Below, piece after piece: positions 1 through 8,000 of a DNA stretch of 64,000 bases. The stretch lies in NCBI RefSeq assembly GCF_035982055.1, contig NZ_CP108427.1:7625001-7689000 (forward strand), read 5' to 3'. Each line of letters opens with the position of its first letter. Position 1 is the first letter of the stretch. Below the pieces are notes generated by a model. That model saw nothing but the letters and a program-made list of their open reading frames with translations, was not told where the DNA came from and made no database searches. The position numbers were made by a program, and so were the translations under genes. This stretch comes from Streptomyces sp. NBC_01288 (GTDB lineage: Bacteria > Actinomycetota > Actinomycetes > Streptomycetales > Streptomycetaceae).

Positions 1-100
1 TTCGTCCGCTTCACAGCAGGCGATCGAAGGCGGCAAGGACCAGTCCCAGTCGCAGTCGTCCTCGCAGCCGCAGGACACCCCGCGTTTCGACAAGCAGTAG
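1..100 (+). CDS. pspA: PspA/IM30 family protein, C-terminal tail only
   Basis: Only the last 32 codons are in the window; the frame opens at base 2 and stops with TAG at 98-100. The visible tail is Gln/Ser-rich and ends DTPRFDKQ. Identity is inferred from the next gene, a PspA-associated PspAA domain protein 22 bases downstream, and from the low-complexity tails typical of actinobacterial PspA proteins. PspA is a coiled-coil, membrane-binding envelope stress protein. The core domain lies outside the window, so this is context-based. Confidence 0.6.
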   Translation, partial: SSASQQAIEGGKDQSQSQSSSQPQDTPRFDKQ

Positions 101-122
101 GCCCACGCCTGAGGAGGGCGAC

Positions 123-401
123 ATGATCGTACGGATCATGGGGGAGGGGCAGGTGAGGCTGGCCGACGGCCACCTCACCGAGCTGAACAAGTTGGACACC
201 ATCCTCCTCACGGAGGTCCAGAACGGCGACGGCCCAGCCTTCCGCCAAACCCTCCAGGCCCTCCTGGCAAAGGTCCGGGAACTGGGCGAGCCCTTGCCGG
301 ACGACTCCCTGGAGCCGTCGGAGCTGATCCTCCCGGCCGAGGACGCGACCCTGGAGGAGGTCCGGGACCTGCTGAGCGACGACGGCTTGATCCCGGGGTG
401 A
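123..401 (+). CDS. pspAA: PspA-associated protein (PspAA domain)
   Basis: A 92-residue acidic soluble protein starting MIVRIMGEGQVRL, the characteristic opening of the PspAA domain found next to actinobacterial pspA. The ATG follows a clear GGAGG at 112-116. It has no membrane segment or catalytic motif. The gene follows pspA by 22 bases, so the two are very likely cotranscribed. The expected role is as a partner of PspA in the envelope stress response. The two-component pair that follows might belong to the same response, which is inference only. Confidence 0.85.
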   Translation: MIVRIMGEGQVRLADGHLTELNKLDTILLTEVQNGDGPAFRQTLQALLAKVRELGEPLPDDSLEPSELILPAEDATLEEVRDLLSDDGLIPG

Positions 402-423
402 TCCTTCAGTGCCGGTGACCGTA

Positions 424-474
424 TTCAGCCCGTCCGGCGTTTGAGGACGAGGCCGTTCAGGCCGAAGCGGGGGT
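424..474 (+). repeat. Dispersed Streptomyces intergenic repeat (CGTCCGGCGTTTGAGGACGAG family)
   Basis: Bases 426-454 are identical over 29 bp to 37606-37634, the last unit of the tandem array at 37360-37634. This element type is common between Streptomyces genes. Its internal TTG at 441 opens a frame that runs into the kinase gene but has no ribosome binding site. Confidence 0.75.
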
Positions 475-536
475 GGGGGCGACAGCCCCCGGTACGGGGT
501 CACCCCAGCACCGGTCACTCACAAGGAGACGTACCG

Positions 537-1784
537 TTGGCCCCCGTTCCGCCCCCGGCAGGGACCCGCACCCTCGACCGGGCCCGCTGCCAAGCGAAGG
601 CGCACCCTTCCGCCCTGGACGCGGCGCTCGCCGCCGCGGTGCTCGTCTGCATGGTCGCCGGATCCTTCGTCGACCCCCACGGGGACAACGGTGTGAGCTG
701 GGGCCTCCGCACCCCCGCCCCCCTCAGCCTGATCCTGATGGCGGTCGGCGCCGCCGCGCTGGTCAAACGCCGCCGCGCCCCCATGCTGGTGCTCGCCGTC
801 ACCGCCACCGCCTCCCTCATCGAGAGCGTCACCAGCGACCCCCGCGCCCCGGTCGCGATGTCCGCCGTGGTCGCCCTGTTCACCGTCGCCGTCACCACCG
901 ACCGCTCGACGACCTGGCGCGTCGCCCTGCTCACGATGACCGTGCTGACAGGCGCCGCGATGCTCGGCGGCCCCCTCCCTTGGTACGCCCAGGAGAACCT
1001 CGGCATCTTCGCCTGGACCGGCATGGCGGCCGCCGCCGGCGACGCCGTACGCAGCCGTAAGGAATTCGTGCACGCCATACGCGAGCGCGCCGAACGGGCC
1101 GAACGCACCCGCGAGGAGGAGGCCCGCCGCCGGGTCGCCGAGGAACGCCTCCGCATCGCCCGCGACCTGCACGACGTGGTCGCGCACCACATCGCCCTGG
1201 TCAACGTCCAGGCCGGAGTCGCCGCACACGTCATGGACAAGCGCCCCGACCAGGCCAAGGAAGCCCTCGCGCACGTACGCGAGGCCAGCCGCTCCGCGCT
1301 CAACGAACTCCGGGCCACCGTCGGCCTGTTGCGCCAGTCCGGCGACCCCGAGGCCCCCACCGAACCGGCCCCGGGCCTCGACCGCCTCGAAGAACTCGCC
1401 GGCACCTTCCGCAGCGCCGGCCTCCAGGTCGAGGTCGCCCGCGCGGACAACGGCACCACGCTCCCCGCAGCCGTGGACCTGGCCGCGTACCGCGTCATCC
1501 AGGAAGCCCTCACCAACGTGCAGAAACACGCCGGTACGGAGGCGAAGGCCGAGGTGAGTGTCGTCCGCGTGGGCCCGAACGTGGAGGTCACCGTCCTCGA
1601 CAACGGCTCCGGCGAGGACCACGACCCCGACTCCGGCGGCGGGCACGGCCTGCTCGGCATGCGCGAGCGCGTCACCGCCCTGCGCGGCACCCTCACCACC
1701 GGTCCCCGGTACGGAGGCGGCTTCCGCGTGCATGCGATCCTGCCGGTCAAGACCCGCCCACGCGCCTCGGGGGACCCCGTATGA
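537..1784 (+). CDS. Two-component sensor histidine kinase (NarL/DesK-type, HisKA_3)
   Basis: A membrane histidine kinase of about 415 residues. The first half has several hydrophobic segments. A HisKA_3 dimerisation domain follows with the H-box RDLHDVVAHH (phospho-His near residue 212), then an HATPase domain with an N-box around VIQEALTNVQKHA and G-box GHGLLGMRERV. I start at TTG 537, preceded by AAGGAG at 523-528. The longer frame from TTG 441 begins inside a dispersed repeat and lacks a ribosome binding site. The stop overlaps the start of the response regulator (ATGA), so the pair is translationally coupled. The signal is unknown; proximity to pspA suggests but does not prove envelope sensing. 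Confidence 0.88.
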   Translation: MAPVPPPAGTRTLDRARCQAKAHPSALDAALAAAVLVCMVAGSFVDPHGDNGVSWGLRTPAPLSLILMAVGAAALVKRRRAPMLVLAVTATASLIESVTSDPRAPVAMSAVVALFTVAVTTDRSTTWRVALLTMTVLTGAAMLGGPLPWYAQENLGIFAWTGMAAAAGDAVRSRKEFVHAIRERAERAERTREEEARRRVAEERLRIARDLHDVVAHHIALVNVQAGVAAHVMDKRPDQAKEALAHVREASRSALNELRATVGLLRQSGDPEAPTEPAPGLDRLEELAGTFRSAGLQVEVARADNGTTLPAAVDLAAYRVIQEALTNVQKHAGTEAKAEVSVVRVGPNVEVTVLDNGSGEDHDPDSGGGHGLLGMRERVTALRGTLTTGPRYGGGFRVHAILPVKTRPRASGDPV

Positions 1785-2467
1785 CGACGATCCGTGTCCT
1801 GCTCGCCGACGACCAGGCCCTGCTGCGCAGCGCCTTCCGCGTACTCGTCGACTCCGAGCCCGACATGGAGGTCGTGGGAGAGGCTTCGGACGGCGCACAG
1901 GCCGTACGACTGGCGAAGGAGGAGCGGGTCGACGTCGTGCTGATGGACATCCGGATGCCCGGCACGGACGGCCTCGCCGCGACCCGCATGATCAGCGCCG
2001 ACCCGTCGCTCGCCCACGTCCGCGTGGTCATACTGACGACCTTCGAGGTCGACGACTACGTGGTCCAGTCCCTGCGCGCGGGCGCGTCCGGCTTCCTCGG
2101 CAAGGGCTCGGAACCGGAGGAACTCCTCAGCGCGATCAGGGTCGCGGCGGCCGGAGAGGCACTGCTATCCCCGGTGGCGACCAAGGGCCTGATCGCCCGC
2201 TTCCTCGCCCAGGGCGGCGACCTGGACGATGACCGTGACCCGGCCCGAGCCGAACGCCTCGACGCCCTCACCGTCCGCGAACGCGAGGTCCTCGTCCAGG
2301 TGGCCGGCGGCCTCTCGAACGACGAGATCGCCGAGCGCCTGGAGGTCAGCCCCCTGACGGTGAAGACCCACGTCAACCGCGCCATGTCCAAACTGGGCGC
2401 CCGCGACCGGGCCCAACTCGTCGTCATCGCCTACGAGTCGGGCCTGGTCCGGCCGCGGGTGGAATAG
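1781..2467 (+). CDS. LuxR/NarL-family response regulator
   Basis: A 228-residue regulator with an N-terminal receiver domain: acidic pocket DD at 10-11 and phosphoacceptor Asp56 in VVLMDIRMPG. The C-terminal LuxR-type helix-turn-helix includes LTVREREVLVQVAGG and SPLTVKTHVNRAMSKL. The ATG overlaps the stop codon of the upstream kinase, marking it as that kinase's cognate partner. It most likely binds DNA as a dimer after phosphorylation. The regulon cannot be read from the sequence. Confidence 0.92.
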   Translation: MTTIRVLLADDQALLRSAFRVLVDSEPDMEVVGEASDGAQAVRLAKEERVDVVLMDIRMPGTDGLAATRMISADPSLAHVRVVILTTFEVDDYVVQSLRAGASGFLGKGSEPEELLSAIRVAAAGEALLSPVATKGLIARFLAQGGDLDDDRDPARAERLDALTVREREVLVQVAGGLSNDEIAERLEVSPLTVKTHVNRAMSKLGARDRAQLVVIAYESGLVRPRVE

Positions 2468-2483
2468 CCCGGTACGGCTACGG

Positions 2484-3668
2484 CTACGGCAGCGCCAGCA
2501 TCCGCTCCAGCGCCAGCTTGGCGAACGCCTCCGTCTCCTTGTCCACCTCGATGCGGTTGACCAGGTTGCCCTCGGCGAGGGACTCCAGGGTCCAGACCAG
2601 GTGGGGGAGGTCGATGCGGTTCATGGTCGAGCAGAAGCAGACCGTCTTGTCGAGGAAGACGATCTCCTTGCCCTCGGGGGCGAAACGGTTCGCGAGCCGT
2701 CGTACGAGATTCAGCTCGGTGCCGATGGCCCACTTGGAACCGGCCGGGGCCGCCTCAAGTGCCTTGATGATGTACTCGGTTGAGCCGACGTAGTCCGCCG
2801 CGCTCACGACCTCGTGCTTGCACTCGGGGTGCACGAGGACGTTGACACCCGGGATCCGGGCCCGCACGTCCTCCACCGACTCCAGCGAGAAGCGGCCGTG
2901 CACGGAGCAGTGGCCGCGCCACAGGATCATCTTCGCGGCCCTCAACTGCTCAACGGTGAGGCCCCCGTTGGGCTTGTGCGGGTTGTAGAGCACGCAGTCG
3001 TCGAGGCTCAGGCCGAGGTCGCGGACCGCCGTGTTGCGGCCCAGGTGCTGGTCCGGCAGGAACAGGACCTTCTCGCCCTGCTCGAAGGCCCACTCAAGGG
3101 CCCGCTCGGCGTTCGACGAGGTACAGATCGTGCCGCCGTGCTTGCCCGTGAACGCCTTGATGTCGGCGGACGAGTTCATGTACGACACGGGCACGACCTG
3201 CTCGGCTGTCCCGGCCTCGGTCAGCACGTCCCAGCACTCGGCGACCTGCTCGGCGGTGGCCATGTCGGCCATCGAGCAGCCGGCCGCGAGATCGGGGAGG
3301 ACGACCTTCTGGTCGTCGCCGGTGAGGATGTCCGCGGACTCCGCCATGAAGTGCACACCGCAGAACACGATGTACTCGGCCTCCGGGCGCGCGGCCGCGT
3401 CCCGGGCCAGCTTGAAGGAGTCACCCGTGACGTCGGCGAACTGGATGACCTCGTCGCGCTGGTAGTGGTGGCCGAGCACGAAGACCTTGTCGCCGAGCTT
3501 CTCCTTGGCCGCGCGGGCCCGCTCGACCAGGTCCGGGTCGGACGGCGAGGGCAGGTCACCGGGGCACTCGACGCCGCGCTCGCTGCTCGGGTCGGCCTCA
3601 CGGCCGAGGAGAAGCAGGGCGAGGGGCGTCGGCTGAACGTCGAGCTCCTGGGTCTGGGCGGTGGTCAC
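2484..3668 (-). CDS. nadA: Quinolinate synthase NadA
   Basis: NadA condenses iminoaspartate with dihydroxyacetone phosphate to quinolinate in de novo NAD synthesis, using an oxygen-sensitive [4Fe-4S] cluster. The protein shows the family's three repeated NadA folds and three cluster cysteines: YIVFCGVHFMAE, VHPECKHE and KTVCFCSTMN. I choose GTG at 3668 (VTTAQTQELD), giving about 394 residues, because AAAGG lies 9 bases upstream; the alternative GTG at 3677 touches that Shine-Dalgarno. No nadB or nadC is adjacent. An Fe-S carrier gene is divergently placed about 300 bases away, fitting the need for cluster delivery. Confidence 0.95.
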   Translation of the reverse strand: MTTAQTQELDVQPTPLALLLLGREADPSSERGVECPGDLPSPSDPDLVERARAAKEKLGDKVFVLGHHYQRDEVIQFADVTGDSFKLARDAAARPEAEYIVFCGVHFMAESADILTGDDQKVVLPDLAAGCSMADMATAEQVAECWDVLTEAGTAEQVVPVSYMNSSADIKAFTGKHGGTICTSSNAERALEWAFEQGEKVLFLPDQHLGRNTAVRDLGLSLDDCVLYNPHKPNGGLTVEQLRAAKMILWRGHCSVHGRFSLESVEDVRARIPGVNVLVHPECKHEVVSAADYVGSTEYIIKALEAAPAGSKWAIGTELNLVRRLANRFAPEGKEIVFLDKTVCFCSTMNRIDLPHLVWTLESLAEGNLVNRIEVDKETEAFAKLALERMLALP

Positions 3669-3734
3669 GACACGCACCCTTTCTGTTCTGCGGGCCGGGC
3701 CGCCCTGATGGGAGGACGGCCCTTTTCGTCGAAT

Positions 3735-3765
3735 TGACGTTATCTATCATAACCGCTTCACGTCA
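3735..3765. promoter_or_regulatory. Divergent nadA/Fe-S carrier promoter region with inverted repeat
   Basis: An AT-rich island in GC-rich DNA carries the arms TGACGT (3735-3740) and ACGTCA (3760-3765), 19 bases apart, with a further TTTGACG just beyond. On the minus strand it lies 67-97 bases upstream of nadA and includes TATGAT-like -10 candidates. It may be the nadA promoter and operator. No regulator is assigned. The rest of 3669-3964 shows nothing else recognisable. Confidence 0.35.
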
Positions 3766-3964
3766 GTTTGACGATGGCCATAGCGTCGATGTGACATCAA
3801 TCCCGGGACGCACTCGGCGAGGGACCTTGCGGGTGTGTGCGAGCATGGAAGAGAGAGCAGAAGAGGTACAGGCGAAAAGAACGCCGCCCGGCCCGGAATG
3901 AATCCGCGGCCACGCCGGTTGAAATGTCGGCAAGCAGTCTCCGTACAACCCGGGAGAGATGTAG

Positions 3965-4321
3965 ATGTCCGTATCGGACGAGACCAGCACCGTCACCGAC
4001 GGCATCCTTCTGTCCGACGCCGCCGCGGCGAAGGTCAAGGCCCTGCTCGACCAGGAAGGCCGTGAGGATCTGGCTCTGCGTGTCGCCGTCCAGCCCGGCG
4101 GCTGCTCCGGCCTGCGTTACCAGCTCTTCTTCGACGAGCGCTCCCTGGACGGCGATGTCGTCAAGGACTTCGGCGGTGTCAAGGTCGTCACCGACCGTAT
4201 GAGCGCCCCGTACCTGGGCGGCGCCTCCATCGACTTCGTCGACACCATCGAGAAGCAGGGCTTCACGATCGACAACCCGAACGCGACGGGTTCCTGCGCC
4301 TGTGGCGACTCGTTCAGCTAA
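3965..4321 (+). CDS. erpA: A-type iron-sulfur cluster carrier (ErpA/IscA-like)
   Basis: A 118-residue HesB/IscA-type protein that carries and inserts Fe-S clusters. The three conserved cluster cysteines are visible: Cys47 in QPGGCSGLRY, and Cys111 and Cys113 in the C-terminal SCACGDSF. The ATG follows GGGAGAG at 3952-3958. Actinobacteria carry this single A-type protein near cta/qcr (Rv2204c in M. tuberculosis). Likely clients include NadA, divergently encoded next door, and the Rieske protein downstream in the window; this client list is inference. Confidence 0.9.
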   Translation: MSVSDETSTVTDGILLSDAAAAKVKALLDQEGREDLALRVAVQPGGCSGLRYQLFFDERSLDGDVVKDFGGVKVVTDRMSAPYLGGASIDFVDTIEKQGFTIDNPNATGSCACGDSFS

Positions 4322-4359
4322 GCCCGGCTCAAGCCCCACTGGGGGCGACTGAGCAGAAC

Positions 4360-4396
4360 GAAGGCGGCGGCCCCCTCCGACAGGGCCGCCGCCTTC
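4360..4396. terminator. Bidirectional intrinsic terminator between convergent genes
   Basis: A perfect 14-bp stem (4360-4373 with 4383-4396) with a 9-base loop, followed on the plus strand by GGGCTTTT. It sits between the Fe-S carrier gene and the convergent membrane protein gene. Confidence 0.85.
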
Positions 4397-4452
4397 GGGC
4401 TTTTCCGGAGCCCGTGGGGTCGTTACTGCTGCGGTTACTGCTGCGGTCGTCG

Positions 4453-6414
4453 CTACCGGGCGAGTGAGGGTCCTGCCCCCACCTCGACCTTCTTCTCCAC
4501 GGGGATCTTCGTGCCGTCCGCCCCCACGACCGTCCGGTCACCGACCGGCGCCTTCAACTGCACGGTCTGGTGGTAGATCTTGGCGATCATGACGCAGATC
4601 TTGTTCGGCCAGGGCGTGTCCGTCACCGTGACCGTCACCTTGTCCGAACTCTCCACGGCCGACGCCTTGTAGTCCGCGCACACCCCGCCGGTGAAGGCCA
4701 CGGTGAGGCTCTTCCCGTCGGCCGTGTAACCGTCCGCCTTGATGTCGTGCGGCGCCGCGGTGGACGTCGAACTCGCCGTAGGGGTGGGTGTGTTGGCCGA
4801 GGCCAGGTACTTCGGGTCGATCGCCGGATACGTCAGCGTGAAGCTGTCCTGCCCGCCCGGCTGCCGCGCCTCGAACAACCAGGACGGCACCAGCATCTGC
4901 TGCCCGTTCACGGAGTGCACGGCGAGCCCGAACACCGCGTGCTCGACGGTGGTCGACGCCTGCGTGGGCGTAGCGGCGGGGGAAGCGGTCGACGAGGTCG
5001 ACGACCCGCAGGGCGCCTCCAGCCGGTCCTTCAGCGGTACGGGGCTGGCGCAACCGCCGATGCCCATGCGGTGGTCGGACTTCGGCGCCGCGTTCATCAG
5101 GTCGAGCGTCTTCTGGGCACTCAGCACGGGATAGACGTCACCCTTCATCGGCGCCGCCAAGTCCCCGCTCCCGCCGACCACTTCACCCTGGGCACTGACG
5201 GTCAGCCCGGTGGTCCACCCGTACGTCGGCAGCCCGCCGATCACCGGCTGGGCGTTCACCACCCGCTGCGCGCCCATGAGTTGGCTCGCGTCGACCTTCG
5301 CGTCGTCCTGGCCGACGGCCTTGAGGATCGGGGCGGCGGCCTTCTCGGCCACGGACGCGCTCACCGGGTCGGTGGCCGAAGTGCCGGGATCGTGCGTGCA
5401 CTTGAGGGTGCCGCCGGTGCAGTCGTCGGTGCCGGGCGCGTAGCGGCTGAAGGTCCACATGCCCGGCGCCGCCTTGTTCACCTGAAGGCTGGGCCCGGTA
5501 CCGTCCTGCCCGCCCACCTTCCAGAGCTGCCCCTCGGCGACCGGCGTCCCCACGACCCCGAGCGCCTTCGCGAGCCGGCTCACCGCGTCCTTGCCGACCT
5601 CGCCCTCCGGCGGGTACACGGCGGCGGAGTCCGGCCCGTCGGGCAGACTCCCCACGGCCCGATACGTCTCCCCGTACGGATTCGGCTCCCCGGACGCGAT
5701 CCCACTCGTACCGCCGGAGGAGTACCCGTCGAGCGCGAGCGGCGGCGGGGTCCCGTCGGCGCCGGACGCCGCGGACCCCGTCCCTTCCGCCGAACCCCCG
5801 GACCCGGACGAGGACGACGCCAGATACGCCCCGCCCCCTCCGACGAGCAGCACGGCGGCGGCCACGGAGGCGATGACGAGGGGCGACCTGGATCGGGCGG
5901 GGCGCCGGTCGTCGTCGGTTTCGGGGGAGTGGTCGTGCAGGGAGAGTTCGGTGTCGGCGGCGGTTGCGACGGGCTGCTCCAGGTGGGCGGCCTCGGGGGG
6001 TGTGGGGTCGGCGGCTTCCGGTCGGTCGTCCGCCTCGGCGTCGGATGCCGCGAGGCTGACTTCTTCAGGTCGGTCCGCCTCGGCGTCGGATGCCGAGAGT
6101 TCGACATCTTCCGGCCGCTCGGCTTCCGTGTCCGACCCCGTCGGCTCGACTTCTTCCGCTGCTTCCGAGGGGTCGGCTTCTACGCCGGATGCCGTGGACC
6201 CCGTCTCGTCCGGCCGACCGGTACCGGCCTCCGCGTCGGGCGCCGTAGATCCAGTCTTTTCCCCACTGCCGGTCTCGGCACCGGTCACTTCCCCGCCGGC
6301 CCCGGTGTCGTCGACCTCGGGCCCCTTCGCGGAGCCCTTCGCGGCGTCCCCCACGCCCCGCACGTCACCGGACGTGCCGGTCGTGTCGTCGTTGTCGGGT
6401 CGCTCGGTGTTCAC
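4453..6414 (-). CDS. Single-pass membrane protein with acidic repeat N-terminus
   Basis: A protein of about 653 residues. The first ~170 residues are acidic, low-complexity and cytoplasmic, with near-repeats of the type SDAEADRPEEVSLAA. One membrane segment follows (SPLVIASVAAAVLLVGGGGAYLASS), then a Ser/Gly linker and a ~430-residue extracytoplasmic region. I start at GTG 6414 (VNTERPDND), which has AAGGAG at a 7-base spacing; the ATG at 6447 lacks a ribosome binding site. I do not recognise the outer domain. Streptomyces genomes often have a similar membrane protein in this position. TTGACA on the minus strand near 6458-6463 could be its -35 box. Confidence 0.8.
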   Translation of the reverse strand: MNTERPDNDDTTGTSGDVRGVGDAAKGSAKGPEVDDTGAGGEVTGAETGSGEKTGSTAPDAEAGTGRPDETGSTASGVEADPSEAAEEVEPTGSDTEAERPEDVELSASDAEADRPEEVSLAASDAEADDRPEAADPTPPEAAHLEQPVATAADTELSLHDHSPETDDDRRPARSRSPLVIASVAAAVLLVGGGGAYLASSSSGSGGSAEGTGSAASGADGTPPPLALDGYSSGGTSGIASGEPNPYGETYRAVGSLPDGPDSAAVYPPEGEVGKDAVSRLAKALGVVGTPVAEGQLWKVGGQDGTGPSLQVNKAAPGMWTFSRYAPGTDDCTGGTLKCTHDPGTSATDPVSASVAEKAAAPILKAVGQDDAKVDASQLMGAQRVVNAQPVIGGLPTYGWTTGLTVSAQGEVVGGSGDLAAPMKGDVYPVLSAQKTLDLMNAAPKSDHRMGIGGCASPVPLKDRLEAPCGSSTSSTASPAATPTQASTTVEHAVFGLAVHSVNGQQMLVPSWLFEARQPGGQDSFTLTYPAIDPKYLASANTPTPTASSTSTAAPHDIKADGYTADGKSLTVAFTGGVCADYKASAVESSDKVTVTVTDTPWPNKICVMIAKIYHQTVQLKAPVGDRTVVGADGTKIPVEKKVEVGAGPSLAR

Positions 6415-6582
6415 CGCATCGCTCCTTCGGCTGCGCAACTGTCCCATGACCCTGACCCGGCCCTGTCAAAGGGGCAGGCAGAAGGGTCGTATCCCGCATC
6501 CCCTTTACGGGGGACAGCGATGGGACGCAGCGGGGGAGCGCACGGTTCCCCCGAGCGCGCCGATCCTGCCGAACGACTCCGC

Positions 6583-6828
6583 TCAGTTGCCGTACTCCGA
6601 CATACCGTCCAGCAGCCGGGCCGACGTCGACGGCACGGTCACCCCGTGGATGAGCGCCGGGGACACCGGGTGGGTGACGATCCGGTCGGGAACCGTCCAG
6701 TGGGGAGCCATCCGGGCGCAGTCGCCGCGCAGCGACGCGAGATCGGCCTCGCCCTCGCCTTCGAGATGGACCGGAACGTGAACGGGAAAGTGAACCGGAA
6801 CGGGGCCGTCGACCTTGAGGTTCGTCAT
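6583..6828 (-). CDS. Small hypothetical protein
   Basis: An 81-residue frame with strong third-position GC, from ATG 6828 to TGA. The start MTNLKVDGPVPV leads into a proline/valine/histidine stretch (HFPVHVPVHLEGEGE). No family is recognised and there is no clear Shine-Dalgarno. It has no signal peptide or membrane segment. It lies 168 bases upstream of the membrane protein gene on the same strand and is divergent from adoK. Codon bias favours a real gene, but function is unknown. Confidence 0.6.
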   Translation of the reverse strand: MTNLKVDGPVPVHFPVHVPVHLEGEGEADLASLRGDCARMAPHWTVPDRIVTHPVSPALIHGVTVPSTSARLLDGMSEYGN

Positions 6829-6959
6829 AGCGGCACCGTAGGCACGCTCGACCTCGCGAAGAAAGATCTACTATCGGGTAGTTTTGGCACCTTCAGAGCC
6901 GCCGTGCGGACCGGGTAGCGTGAAGTGTCAACGCAGCCTCCCTCAGGAGAGTCCTCGCC

Positions 6960-7934
6960 GTGCGCATCGCAGTCACCGGCTCCATCGCCACTGACCACCT
7001 CATGACCTTCCCCGGCCGCTTCGCCGACCAGCTGGTCGCGGACCAGCTGCACACGGTGTCGCTCTCCTTCCTGGTCGACAACCTCGACGTACGCCGGGGA
7101 GGTGTCGGCGCCAACATCGCCTTCGGCATGGGCCAGCTCGGCACCGCGCCGATCCTGGTCGGCGCCGCCGGCTCCGACTTCGCCGAGTACCGCGACTGGC
7201 TCGACCGGCACGGCGTCGACACCGGCTCGGTGCGTATCTCCGAGACGCTGCACACCGCCCGTTTCGTGTGCACCACCGACGCCGACCACAACCAGATCGG
7301 CTCCTTCTACACCGGTGCCATGAGCGAGGCCCGGCAGATCGAGCTGAAGACCGTCGCCGACCGCGTGGGCGGCCTCGACCTGGTCCTGATCGGCGCGGAC
7401 GACCCCGAGGCGATGCTCCGCCACACGGAGGAGTGCCGTACCCGTTCCATCCCCTTCGCCGCGGACTTCTCCCAGCAGATCGCGCGCATGGAGGGCGACG
7501 ACATCCGCATCCTGCTGGACGGGGCGGCGTACCTCTTCTCGAACGAGTACGAGAAGGGACTCATCGAGTCCAAGACCGGCTGGAGCGACGAGGAGATCCT
7601 GTCCAAGGTCGGCCACCGTGTCACCACGCTCGGCCCGCGCGGTGTCCGTATCGAGAGCGTCGGTATGGACCCGATCGAGGTCGGCTGCGCGGAGGAGGAG
7701 CGCAAGGCCGACCCCACGGGTGTCGGCGACGCGTTCCGGGCGGGGTTCCTCTCGGGGCTGGCGTGGGGGGTTTCGCTGGAGCGGGCGGCGCAGGTCGGTT
7801 GCATGCTGGCGACTCTCGTCATCGAGACGGTGGGTACGCAGGAGTATCAGCTGCGGCGGGTGCACTTCATGGACCGGTTCACCAAGGCGTATGGGCATGA
7901 CGCGGCGGGTGAGGTTCGGGGTTACCTGGGCTGA
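6960..7934 (+). CDS. adoK: PfkB-family carbohydrate kinase, probable adenosine kinase
   Basis: A 324-residue ribokinase-fold sugar/nucleoside kinase. The N-terminal substrate motif RRGGVGANIAFGMGQLG and the C-terminal PfkB signature DPTGVGDAFRAGF (anion hole plus catalytic Asp) are present. Bacterial adenosine kinase of this type is Rv2202c in M. tuberculosis, which lies in the same place beside the cta genes, so adenosine is the likeliest substrate, salvaged to AMP. The start is GTG 6960 after AGGAGA. It is convergent with the desulfurase gene. Exact substrate specificity rests on synteny and family similarity. Confidence 0.8.
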   Translation: MRIAVTGSIATDHLMTFPGRFADQLVADQLHTVSLSFLVDNLDVRRGGVGANIAFGMGQLGTAPILVGAAGSDFAEYRDWLDRHGVDTGSVRISETLHTARFVCTTDADHNQIGSFYTGAMSEARQIELKTVADRVGGLDLVLIGADDPEAMLRHTEECRTRSIPFAADFSQQIARMEGDDIRILLDGAAYLFSNEYEKGLIESKTGWSDEEILSKVGHRVTTLGPRGVRIESVGMDPIEVGCAEEERKADPTGVGDAFRAGFLSGLAWGVSLERAAQVGCMLATLVIETVGTQEYQLRRVHFMDRFTKAYGHDAAGEVRGYLG

Positions 7935-7937
7935 TTC

Positions 7938-8000
7938 GTCGGGTGCGGGTGCGGGTGCGTGGGGGCTGGTCGCGCAGTTCCCCGCGCCCCTTAAGGGCGC
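7938..8000 (-). repeat. Dispersed GC-rich intergenic repeat (reverse copy) with hairpin
   Basis: A reverse-oriented copy of the GGGGCGCGGGGAACTGCGCG repeat family (other copies near 9400, 14163, 22484, 31668-32092 and 40617). It ends in the hairpin GCGCCC-CTTAA-GGGCGC (7984-8000) between two convergent genes and could act as their terminator. Confidence 0.7.

Noticed and set aside
441..536. Longer N-terminus of the sensor kinase from TTG 441
   Set aside because: It begins inside a dispersed intergenic repeat without a ribosome binding site; TTG 537 has AAGGAG at good spacing.
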